Below are positions 11,795 to 23,544 of a stretch of 64,000 nucleotides of DNA, in pieces. Position 1 is the stretch's first letter, and every line of letters begins with the position of its first letter. Source of the stretch: Ignelater luminosus. Lineage: Eukaryota > Arthropoda > Insecta > Coleoptera > Elateridae. The translations under genes were made by a program, and so were the position numbers. A model generated the notes under the pieces. The model was given only the letters and a program-made list of their open reading frames with translations, did not search any database and had not been told where the DNA came from. The stretch covers positions 28,888 through 92,887 of the forward strand of contig VTPC01090577.1 in NCBI GenBank assembly GCA_011009095.1, written 5' to 3'.

Positions 11795-13398
11795 GGGTAA
11801 TTCAGAAATCGATGGTGTAATTTGTATGTGTTTTGCATGTTGTCGTACTCAGTCGAGTGTGTACGTTTGTGGTTACATTAGATGATAAAATTGCAAATGA
11901 GATGAGTAAACTACGTTTGATTATTTTACTTTCATAAATATACGTCAAAAATTTTAGAATGTTCAATAGTTTTTTTGTAACTTCTTCGTCAAAAAGTTGA
12001 TTTCAAATAGTATCGGGCCAGCTACTCCAGACAGTCAGGAATGAAGATGTTAAAGTTTTTATACTGTTAGCTCCTAAATATGTACTGTTTTGCAGATGCC
12101 AAACATACCCAAGAAAATCTTTAACTGTACGTGTCAACTGGTCGTAAGAAGATTTGCTAAATTCAGTCAGCAGTGTTACTGATGGAAATATGCCTGTTCG
12201 CCGAGCTTCTGTTGAATTCAAGATACCACGTAAAACCTTAGAGGGTCGAATAAAAACTGGAAACTTTGAAAAGAGAAACATGGGCTCTAACTGTATCTAA
12301 GGAAGAAAAGATGATTTTCCATTAACCACAGACAATCTAACGACCATTGCTTGTCAATTCGTTAAATATTTAAACATTTTAGACATAGGTTTAAAAATGA
12401 GACTGAGAAAGCTGAATACAACTGACTTGCATTGTTTCTTAAGCGACACATCTTGAAACTAGTATTCGTAAGTCGGAAGGTGTCTCCATAGGTAGAATCA
12501 AGGCAATGATTCAAAAGGACATAGAAAAATATTTCAATTTGCTCGAAAGGGCTTTGAAAGTGAGTCCCTTGTTTGATAAATCTTCATACGGTTTGAATAT
12601 CGATGAAACGGACTGCAGATCAAAAGCGGTTTTGACGGTAACTTTCGCAGAAAAGAAGAACACCATTACTTGGTAATTTGTTACAATGCCGAAGGTAACT
12701 TCTTAGTGCCTGATGTAATAATGTAAAGTCAGTGTTATTTATGTCGAAAAAATATACGAACCTTTTTCAACAATGAAAACTTCCCCAGAAAGGTTCTATT
12801 AATACCCAACGGACGTACCTCTCATAACTTTTCTGTTAAGATATTTCAGTTTACAGAATCAAACGACATCATCTTATTGTGGTTATCCAGCCATACTGTT
12901 CACTATATCCGGCCATTAGACAGAAATTTCTTTAAAGTCATGATTCGTCATGCTGGGTGACGCATCACCAAGTATCAACCAACCGATAGATTAAATGTCT
13001 GCTTTAAAAATACTGTTCGATTTGTCTTCTTCTGTACGAGAGGAAATAAATGTAGAAAAGAAAGAAAACGATAAAAGGAGATAAAAATAGGAATCAAAAT
13101 AGAAGAGTGACGAAAGTCAAAGTAAAGATTTTAATGAAAACTTGTGCGTAGGATGCGAAAACTATCATCTAACCAAGAAAAAGATTGCTTGATGACAAAG
13201 AATTCAGTAATTTTTCTCTTGTCATCCTACCCAGATTCCGATGGTCATTACATCCCGAAGATGCAAGTGAGATGACCATACCCTACATTTTCTAGTTGTT
13301 TTTCTTAGTTTAGTTTAAATAAATACTTTGAAGGATTTTTTGCTGTAACTGTTTTTTAATCATTATAAACACTATGGCCAACTATCTCTGAATTACCC
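11795..13398 (+). mobile_element. Complete but decayed pogo/Tigger-like DNA transposon
   Basis: The ends are inverted repeats: GGGTAATTCAGAAATCGATG at 11795 and, read from the right end, GGGTAATTCAGAGATAGTTG ending at 13398 (19 of 21 bases alike when one more base is counted). TA lies immediately outside both ends (11793-11794 and 13399-13400), the target duplication expected for the Tc1/mariner/pogo superfamily. The body, about 1.6 kb, carries a degraded pogo-class transposase on the plus strand, annotated separately. The element is therefore a full-length insertion with ruined coding capacity. Terminal repeats starting GGGTAA differ from the CAGT-type ends of the Tigger-like element at 45.3 kb, so these are distinct families. 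Confidence 0.8.
12070..13310 (+). pseudogene. Degraded pogo/Tigger (CENP-B/jerky-like) transposase
   Basis: Order of pieces: a psq-type helix-turn-helix (RASVEFKIPRKTLEGRIKTG, about 12202-12261); RKSEGVSIGRIKAM followed by YGLNIDETDCRSKA in one open stretch at 12443-12673; then an open stretch at 12778-12960 with VLLIPNGRTSH and HYIRPLDRNFFKV. The family's first catalytic Asp is kept in the DET motif (12602-12604). The second is normally in a 'LLLDnh' context and is Asn here (12808-12810). The third is kept in PLD. A stop at 12674 and two frame changes break the gene. A Cys-rich tail (CVGCENYH, about 13146-13170) follows. It lies inside the element with terminal repeats at 11795-13398. The family call is strong because the three blocks are in correct order and spacing. 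Confidence 0.75.
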
Positions 13399-13400
13399 TA

Positions 13401-16400
13401 AAAGTTACCGTAGGTATTCCTATGTGTGCTGTATGTGATTTCAGAGGTAAATTTATATACGTGATTATATAGGGGGAATCTGTTCTATAACTAGTCGTTT
13501 GTTTAAGAGACACCCTGTATGTTTTTAATATAAAGTATTTGATATATTTATCAATAGATAAACATACGCCAAAATAATGTTAGCTGTAATTATTGAGTTT
13601 CGCTAGTAGGCTTAAGCCGATTTGGGAGATAGACACAGACTAAACGAGTTGGAATTAATCCTTCACTTAGAATGTAAAACGGAATGCGGTATACGTATAA
13701 ATGAAACACTTTTTAAATCACTGAATATTGTAACAATATTTTATCCTACAAAAGTTAATGGATGATCTTAGAGGTTTTATTAAAAAAAATCACACACACA
13801 AATTTAAGATGATAAAATCTTTATTTCACGTACATAAACACTAACAAAATAATTATTTACAAAAATAAAAAACAGCAAGACGCTATGGATAAACAAGCAA
13901 TCTCTTCACCTGGAAAAAATTAAATATTGACAACAAAATATTTAAAATAATGCATACATATAATAATGTTCTGGGAAGATTACTGGAGTGTTCTTTCCGT
14001 CGGCTTGACTTAATATTAAATAATTAAACCTACTAATATAGTTCTGAAAATTAAATATTTCTATTGCAACTGATTACCTGGATTTAGTATTCACTTATAT
14101 TATTGATGACTGCAATACTTGAATAATACCTATTTGTTTAAATGTTTAAAAAAATTGTTTTTGTCTCCTTTTATTGCCATTAATTTCTAACAACTTATAA
14201 GTTATAGCCTTCTTTAGAGATGGAAAATCTATGTCAGCAATTAAATTAAATTTTTAAGGTTTTAGAGTTGATGGAGGAAAATATTCCATGTAAATATCAC
14301 ATGTAAACGATACTTGATATTTATCTATAGTTATAAGAACATTTTTATTGTATTTTTGTTGCACGTATATTAAGGAATAATAAACAATACTACACGGAGA
14401 GCTTTCTTGTGTATTAGAAAATTAGGTTGTATTCTAGTTAGATTTTTTAAGAAAAGGTAAAAATGTGAGAAAGGTATACCAAACAAAGAAATTAAAAAAA
14501 TATATATGTTACACATCAGAAGTTGTTTATGTGTACAGTACCTACAATCAAAAAGATTTCATCAGTATAAGAATTATCTCTACAAACTTACCCCTTATAT
14601 TTTCAGCTTTATAATAATTGTATGTATAATTATTTATGTATTCAGTCGAGGATCCTTTAATAACAGTCAGACAAACGTTCTAAATGTGTTACGTTGTTCG
14701 GTAATGAGAGTAACTTAGTTTTTATCAACAAAGTTAGCTTTCAAGTCACATTCATTTATTTATACAAAATTTGCAAATGCAAGGGTGTGGTTCGCAAAGT
14801 ATAACTTATGCAAAGTGAAAATGGCCGTCGTTCTTGTTAAAAACAGGAGGGTGGAGTTTGCGAATGGGCCCAAGCCGCAAAAGTTGTGTGGCCTGCTAAA
14901 AACTTCACCCCTGCAGATGGGGCAAGCTAAAAACAGAGCAAAACAAACCCTATGAACTGTTTTATTAAAGCATCATTTCCTTTACTTTTCATGCTATGTT
15001 AGACCTATTCTGTTTTATAATTAACCCGCTTTCACGCTATTTTAGTTCTTATTTTAAATTCTCATAGGTTTTGTTTTCACTAATGGTTATTTTAAAAGGG
15101 CTTTCAGGCGTATATAGATTATAATATTTAATTTTCTTTTATAGATTTTTTTGCGATATCGCGCATTTTTTTAAAGAGAGATCCTGGGTTTTATTATTTG
15201 TAAATGTTTCAGTAATCTTTGATTGTCCTTTGATCCTTCCCTTGCGCCTATCTCGTTATTGCGCTACTAAAACTCAAGCACTCAAACGATTTTTTTTAAT
15301 ATAATGGAATACAAATGTGTTCCTCTTTTCTCTGTTTTAAAAATATTATTAAGCACGCACTCTTCTGCTTTTGTCGAACAATACAAAATAATGTGTTTAT
15401 TATCATAATAATCTTACATCGCTTTTAAAAAAATAATAACAACGCATGATACCTACTTAAAAAATAAACAAACATATCTTCCACATATGCAAATTTGCAC
15501 TTAAAAAATATTTGCTTTGAGAAGCAGGAACGCCTAATGGCTTTTATTTTTAACTTTTAATTCTGTATTATTTATTTTTTAATTCGTGCGTAGTATTTTG
15601 TTGTATGTAATTAATAAATTTTAATTATTTAAGAAATGTAATATTCTATAATACATTAACCTCTTTATGTATTAATTTGGTTGTTTTTTATTTTATCCTG
15701 AAAAATATATCTGAATTCTAAAAAATGTAATGAACATTATGATGGGTGTACTTTGATAAATCAGAATGATTACATTATATTATAATACTAATATTTTTAG
15801 GGTCAACGTCGGTAGCCTATTGTTATTGCACATAACTTTTCCATTCTCCAAACGTAAATCTGACCTGAAGCAATCATCCATATTTATGAATTAATTTTAA
15901 GTTTAATGTGGATAATCTGCTTTATAAAGTTTAGCATAGGACGAGTTTATTTCCATAAATTAATATCAGCATGAGGATAGAGAAGATTCGACAGCTAATA
16001 TTCATTTAAGAATAAATTAAAAATAAATTAAAAGCTTCTGCTTACAGGATATTATTTACATATATACATGGTGTTTAATTAAATGCTTCCCCCCACATTA
16101 TACTATAACTGCTGTCCGTTTGCTCGAGGTGCTCGTATCTTCACTGCTACGTTTAATTATAATTATGAAAATTTAAGTTTATATAAAAATTCTGACGAAA
16201 TTTTAATAAACTCTAAATTGAGTTTTCTCTTTATTTGTGCCTCCGATTCTTTGTAGCGTTTAATTATTATTGTTCTGTTCTTGACGCATTCTTCTCAGAA
16301 ACAGATAAAAATAAAGATTTTGTAATATTTACGCAGAGGAAAAAGTATAATTGGGTCAATGCATTTTTCGGTTGATCAATGCTGCAAGCGTTGACGAATT

Positions 16401-19400
16401 TAGTTGCTGTTATTTCATTCATTCACATTACAAGAAAAATAATATGAATCCTAAAAAGAAGATAATGAATTCAGTATACAAAATTTCTTTCTTTGTGAAT
16501 ACCGCTCGTTACCGGTCTGTTAGAAATAACATAAATATTTTAAAACAGAGGCGCCATCTCTTGCATTGTTTTGAAACTTGTAAACTTAGAATTTAATTCG
16601 GTTGTAATATTTTAGGATCTTCAGCAATAACATAATTTGTTTATTATCTTCTTCAGTGTTTCTATTCTTCATTTTTCTATTTATATTTTATCAAGCAGTT
16701 CATCTTACATAACCAACTTAAGAAGACTCTAATCTAAATCTTTGAAGATACTACTTTTATAACAGGTAACTTGAAAAATCTGTAAAAACAAAGCTTTGAT
16801 TTGGGCTTGTTCTGACTTATGTTTAATTCTTTTACTTAGCCTTCTTATATAATGGTCACTACACTCACTCCTTTTACTAGACTGTTGTGAGTATCAGAAT
16901 AGAGTGTTGCTTAGAGAAATAAAAGGGCTGTTGTTGGAACTTTGTTGAGATCGCCTTTATCTACCTCTCTCGTTTCTTGCGCTGAAACATCAAGGTTGTT
17001 ATTTATAGAATATATAAAATGGTTTTGAGGAAGGCAGTTGCTTTTGATGGCTGACTAGAAGGCATCCCAAACATGTATAAATTCACTACTACTTATAATA
17101 CAATTGAGAAGTGGGGTGTGAATCTATAGGTTCATGTGCTATTTTAAATGATTCTTGGCGTTTTTATATTATTCTGATACTTAACATTATTTACCCAAAG
17201 ATAAACTTGGAAGCACGAGCATGTACGTGGCTTCCCACACAATATTTGTATGCTTTGCGCAATACCTTTTTCAGTGGTCACATTCTCGCATCTTTCTTGT
17301 ATAGTAGGTATCTAGTAATTTTCAAATTGCTAGATCTACGAAACCTCATGCTATTAGCCAACTTGTGGAAGCCTAATATTTTGGATTGCTGGATACATAA
17401 TGAAGCTGGAGAGTTAAGTTTGTATAATTTTTAAGGTTGTTTGCAACGGAATTACCAGCATCAGTGAATGCGTATTAGGGTCTATACGAGCAAATTATAA
17501 TTTACAACTCTTCATTTTTCTTTTTCAAAATTTGCAATTGTCAATAAATTGTGTAAATGGCATTCTTCTATAGTGCAACAAATAAAATGAAACTTTTGCT
17601 AAATGTTCTTCATGTTCCCTTTGCATTTGTAAGTTAGTAGTAGTAGTTTGGTCTTATAGCCCTAATCATCATACTAATTCTCTAGATTACAACATCAGTC
17701 TAGAGATGCTGATGTCCAAGTCTTATTCCACATGCTATTAGCAATTAGAAATAAGAAACTGTAACATTGAGATCCTATTCGATGAGTAAGATTGCCTTTT
17801 TGTATTGATGTGATTGCAGTACATTAAAGAACACAGTTCAGTTGAGCAACAAATTAGAATTCTTTGCTTCATTTTACATTGCAATACAAAAATATCTAGA
17901 TATGGTTGTACTTAAAAGGGTACGTTAAAAATACTATAGAGATCATTATTTCTGGTTTTGGTATTATAGACATATCTATATGGCGTCTAAACCAAATGAA
18001 TCCAAAAGCATTTCAATATCTAAAAATGTTGTTCATCGACAGCTGCAAGTAGTAGTAATGAGAATCTGCCCCTTGCGTCCGGAGACTGCTTCAGTTTGAT
18101 ACATAAGTAAGATCGAGATTTGTAAATGTGTATTGACCAAAAACGCATTTTAAATTACACATTTTGTCAAAATCTTACAGAGTAGCTGTTTGAAACTTAG
18201 TAGAAGAGTAAACTGTCGACTTTTTGGAGTTGGAAACTTGCCTTTTTTGCACAATCCAGATTGGTTAATAATACTATGTAACACTGGCTCAACCATTCTT
18301 CTTCTTTTTGAATAAAAGCCAAAAGGCTGAAAAACAAGTTTAAAATTTGCTAGAAAGTATGTAAAATAAAACTGATGATGACTACCACAATCACTATACA
18401 AATAAGAATAGCAACCTCATCTCACGTTTATCTATTTATGATAGCATTTTGCCATATCTAAGCTATGTGTATTGGAAAACAACAGTTTCAAGAACTGTAG
18501 ACAAATGTTTAATAATTTTAAGACATTTTGCAAAAAACCTATTGTGTCTATTGTGTTATTAGTTCATAAGGAGCCGACAATGAAGTTTGGAAAGCAATTG
18601 CAATTTTGATTTCTATGCTCCTGTTACACGCTATGTAAGCACTGCCACCAATCAATATCATTCGTTCATAACAAACATAGAAATTATTCCGATTTGTTTA
18701 TAAAGAGTTTTCTGCATAATTTTACATACGCTGAGGTCAGTAACTTTTTTCCCAATAATTTTTTATTTATTAATTAATTAATAAAGACACAGACAATAAA
18801 CATTTGTTTTCAGTAAAAGAATAAAGTTACAAAGCAATGCAAAAGGTCTTAGAAAAAAAGTTGACTTTCGTTTTTATAACAGTGTACAACAATTTTTTTC
18901 TAATCTCCTCACTCTCGTGTTTTACAGTGGGGACGGTTGAACATCTGAAGCTCCGGGCATAGTAGAAGGGGAACTTTTGTAGTTTTAAAAAGTGGGTGGT
19001 GGTAAGATCTGGTAGGGGTACACTACATTTGGTGGGGATGAATTCTAGGGTGTACAAGGGAGTGGTCTTAACATAAAATCCTGCTTTTGCAGTTATCGAT
19101 TTTCTACACTGACTATTCCCTGTAAAATCTGGTAACTTGGGGTTTTTTATATTAGATCTAGCTTTTGCTAGTTATCTACAGAGGGCGGTATACTCACGAT
19201 TTTTGAGAATTGTTTATAATTTGTTATTGAAGTATAATTTAAATCATTTATGAAAATGAGTAGTGAATATTTTCTCTTCATTATACTCAGTACACCTAAA
19301 AAATATAACATTTTAAGAATTGGTAATAATAATAAATAATAGCAAATTATTTTTTTTATTTGTTTTAATTTATAGTAGTTTTGTTGAAAATTCGAAAGTC

Positions 19401-21909
19401 TTCTACTTAAAAGGAATAATTAAAAAAAGATTTCCTTAGTAAAAAGTTTCAAGTTACTTGATTCTGAGAACTTTTTATTTATAATTGAATTACTCTATAT
19501 ATGTTCCCTAGAGATAAGAACTAATTAAAAACACGAGTATAGGAAGCGTTCGTGTTTGAAATTTAATAATAACCCTCAGCTTTTAGAAAATCTAATGGAT
19601 TGCTTTTATTTCAATCAATTGCTTGAAAAAAGTGAGATATAATGTATTTAAATTTCTTAAATTCTAACCCTCTTTTGCGTTCTGTTTTGAATCCTACTTC
19701 TTTGTATGAAACTTTATTATTTTGAGTTCGTTCGGCTTGCATCAAGTTACGTATTGTTTCAAATTATTGCAGTTAAGATAGGAATTTTTTTAATTAGTAT
19801 GTTCTACTTTTATTTTCAGATTGAGCAAACTATTCGTTCATACGCAAGGATAAAACGGATAAATTATCGTCTGCATTGATGGGCGCAGTCAGATCCAAAA
19901 AGAAGACATTCTAAGCAATTTTATGCTAATAAGCAAAATACGAAAATTATCAAGATCTTAATAATGCTATGTTATTATTTTGTATTTGCTGTTTAAACAC
20001 CCGCGAGAGGTTTTCATTATTTAAAATGTCCCAAGTAACTTACTAACCCAGATTCTACCAAGAAAATAATAGACGAGTTTTAAAGTTAAAAAGCATTAAC
20101 TGGTTATAGTTTTGTTCTTGTAGTTATATGACTTTTTCAATAGAGCTCTTCGTTTTTATTCCTGTAAAACTCTAAGTGCTTTTAGTAATTCGCACGTAAT
20201 TCTTGTCTGAATTTAGAGCAATTGCTTGTAATAATTAAAATATTCCTGACCCAAAGGAACAGTAATAGATTAAATGAATTTACCCAGAGCTTATTGAGAA
20301 TATTCTCTATGATGATTTAAGATATATTGACCACTTCTGTTCTTAAAAGGTATATACGTATTAGTTTAAATCAACTTTCCAATTCATGCAAGAAACTAGA
20401 TAAATCAGTATGATAGTTCAAAAGTAAGAATTTTAAGTATGTATAGTCCTGGGAATTCATAAATTACAATAAATCACAAATAGAAAAATAATCTATAAAC
20501 AATATAACAACAGCAATTTTGATTTTGTTTTAATTAAAGTTTGCTATGGGCAGAAAGAGAGAGAAATCTTAATACCAGTCCGGTCCTGCATTAAGTGTAA
20601 GTAGAACGTTATGAGTTTATTGTTATCGATTTTAAGTGTCTAGACATAAGCTTCTTATTTAACACGCTTATAATAAATTAAACTACTGACCGTAGTTAAG
20701 CACAAGCTGAAAAATACCAAGATTGATTTTATGAATTTAAATCACTTTAAACTTTTCCTTATACTGCGGCTACAGGGACTATATCTAAAGCAGTAATAAG
20801 CAATTTCTGATACAAAAGAAAGAATTCATTGTGATATATCATGTTGACTTCCACTTTTCTAAGCGAATTGGAAATCTTGGTATGAGTTCATATCACACAC
20901 TAGTAATTCTGCAAAAAAAACATTTTTTGTGCAATGAGATGAAGAATTTATACTTTTTGCTTGCTGGTTTTCAACTGTTTAATTTACTTGCTTTTTATTC
21001 GTGCTGCGTTTGTGTTTAGTGGGCACAACTTCTTATTAGGAATGAAATGAGAATCAGATTAAAATTTAAAGGCTGTCACTCCTCACGCGGTAGACGCAGA
21101 CGGGCAAATATTTTATTAGTCTGGAAATTAGCTTTTTTGATTTCTTACAAGAGGTTAACCAAAGGCGTTGACTTTCCCCAACTGTAAAGCAATCGAAACT
21201 GCTACTTTTAGAGACATTTTAATCTTGTAAAATAAATGCCAATTAAAGTGAAATTATATAAAGTACTTGTCGGCTTTAAATATGGAACCCTAAATTAGTA
21301 ATTGTGAAATATGTTACTAATTAATTTATAAAGATTACTTATACACTGTTTCAACATCGACATGATAACTGTTACAATTGTTACATAGTAGGTATATAAC
21401 TGTACTCTCCAACCTAATGATCGGACTGAAAGATCTGTAAGTACTCTAAAAAATTCTTTATTAAATCTATGATGTCTAATGACCCTCCGGATTTCTAATC
21501 GCTTGTAAGAGCTTAAAGGACAGTATTATTTGATGCAGAGTAATTTTAAATGGTGTTTTCGCTACATATTTCTTCAAATTTACTATATACAAAAACTCGA
21601 ATTTACCTTTGTTTGGTTTACTAAATGTTATTTTTAGTTGTTAACGATAAATATCCCTAACGGGTATCCGAAAGTCTCTGTGATGTAGTGAGGATGAAAT
21701 TAGATAGCCCCGAATCTCTCCATAATAGGAAAAGCAAAAATCACTAAAAGTTAAACAATGAAACTTAAAAATCAATATTGTCACTTGCAAACCAGAACTT
21801 GATGTTTTATTTTTTATTGTCCTTGAGCAGAACTAATTTACCACAATTTATTATATAAATACAAAAAATGTTTACAATTAAAAATAAAAATGTAAAGTGC
21901 TGTTATGTA
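13401..21909. other. Long non-coding stretch
   Basis: About 8.5 kb of AT-rich DNA with no recognised gene. Frames such as 14506-14718 (+), 16351-16596 (+), 17111-17434 (+) and 18150-18401 (-) show no domain or motif and look like chance. Notable spots are ACACCCTGTAT at 13510-13520 (TE-end-like), a GC-rich patch at about 14820-14945, a TTAA run at 18768-18783, and a G-rich block at about 18925-19060 including repeated GGTGG and GGGG runs. The region could be intergenic or a large intron. Confidence 0.5.
18768..18783. repeat. Short TTAA-type simple repeat
   Basis: A run of alternating TTAA units (ttattaattaattaat type) within AT-rich DNA. Confidence 0.7.
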
Positions 21910-21914
21910 AATAC

Positions 21915-21990
21915 TGCTATTTCGCAGCTTTAATGGGCAAGGGACGCGTGACATCCGAGAAGGCCAGGATTCAAATTCCGCCAGACACCT
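21915..21990 (+). repeat. Possible tRNA-derived SINE head
   Basis: GATTCAAATTC at about 21968-21978 matches the T-arm/B-box layout (G-R-TTCRA-N-T-Y-C). It follows TAATGGGCAAGGGACGCG, a plausible A-box region, at about 50 bp. The T-stem pairs over only three bases, so this is not a functional tRNA. A T-run (about 22003-22012) follows. It could be a decayed tRNA-derived SINE, or chance. Confidence 0.3.
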
Positions 21991-23544
21991 TATGATTAAT
22001 TTAATTTTTTTTTTATCTTTATCTTACCCTTCTTCCTTGTAATGTAAACTATAATAACAATAATAAATATAAGAAATTCCTGGTTTTTATTCATTCTTGT
22101 GGAGATTCCAAAGACTTGTAGACCATTCTTTTCTTTTATGTAGAAAAAATTAATAAAAAACATACCCCCTTGCTGATAAAGTTTAATTTCTAAAAACAAC
22201 ATTTTTAAGTATGAAATACAAATAAATAAATAAGGGTTTATCCCATAAGAAGACTGACACTTCTTTAATCGATAGATACTGCTACTTACTATTAATTCTT
22301 AAATGACAAGACTCCTCAAAATAACTTTTTGAACAGGAAGGAAGTTCAAGATCTAGAAACTATGATATACTAGGAAGATTTGTTAACATAAATTGCAGTG
22401 TTGGGTCACTTTCTAAAAACTAGAAATTCGTAGAACATTGACCTATTGGGAATGTGACGGACGCGCAAAAAACCTCCTAGGGAAAGGGTCCCACCTATAC
22501 CTATTAATTCTTTAAAGATATTTTCGAATGTTTTGTACGTTAAAATTTTCACAGAAAAAAGGTTTTGCCGTTTGTCAATTAATTCCTCTCAAACGCACTT
22601 TAATAGTTCTTTGAAATATCTTAAAGTTTCACATTGTAAATTTTCCTAGTAGAATTTTGTTTTTGTCTAAATTCTTCTTAGATGACCTACAGCAATCTTC
22701 CCTTGAAAATCTTACACGAAATGTTTGTCAGAAATTTTAGAAAATCATTATTGTATTTTTTTCTACGAACCCCGCCCTTTGCGTGACTTCTTCAAATACC
22801 TTCTAACGAGTTATCATAAAATGCTCAAATTGCTCAGTGTATATCATCTTGCAATGCCCTTCAAAAAACCTATATAAAGTTTAGTGCTAAAATAATTAGG
22901 AAACCCAATACCTAAACATTCAAAATTAGCATGGGATTTCCTATGTTGCGTCCGCCGATGCACCACCCGGTATATAAAGCTTGTAAACATTTTACAGTTC
23001 GCTCTTAATGTTTGAATCTTAGCCGAACATCAACTCACATCGGTTGATCAGTAAATCTGTACTGGCTAGTACAAAGTTTAAAGATTTAAGTCTAATTGCC
23101 AGAGCATATGCAAAGTTAAAAGCCCTAAGATATATCAAGAAACAAAAAGCAAAAACAATATCAAACTTCCGAAAGCTATACCGAAAAAAACTGTTTTGTC
23201 TTTATTCTTAAGAATGAAGAAATTCTAATAAGAATTACGAAGAATTAGGAACGTTAATGACTTCCTAATAAAGAAGTTTTCATCAAAATGGTATCAGAAT
23301 TTCTGTCTTAGTTTGTGATGTAGAATAACGTGGTGTAGATACTGTCAACTCATAAAATAATGTCAGAGAGTGTTTTACATTTTACCGTTTAACTTCTTAT
23401 TTAATGGCAAATTATGCATTTCATAGATAGTAATCGATTAACCAAGATTAGTCTATTAAGTTAGTATTTTTGGATTGCAAAGATTTTTATTAATTTAGAC
23501 ATTAAATACCAGAATGTAAATCATTTTGCGACATTATTTTATGA
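21991..23544. other. Non-coding stretch before the RTE element
   Basis: No gene is recognised. It contains T-rich and A-rich tracts, including aaataaataaataa at about 22220, and a candidate core promoter at about 22971-23000 that is annotated separately. Confidence 0.4.
22971..23000 (+). promoter_or_regulatory. Candidate Pol II core promoter (TATA + Inr-like)
   Basis: TATATAAAGC at 22971-22980 lies 25 bases upstream of an arthropod Inr-like CAGTT (A at 22996), just after a GC-richer segment. The spacing is slightly short for TATA-Inr. No downstream coding exon is recognised, so the transcript, if any, is unknown. Confidence 0.3.

Noticed and set aside
13785-13805. Short CACACACA run as a microsatellite
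   Set aside because: Too short (about four units) to annotate.
17111-17434. 107-codon frame on the plus strand
   Set aside because: No domain, repeats or composition typical of a gene is visible, and the surrounding DNA is non-coding.
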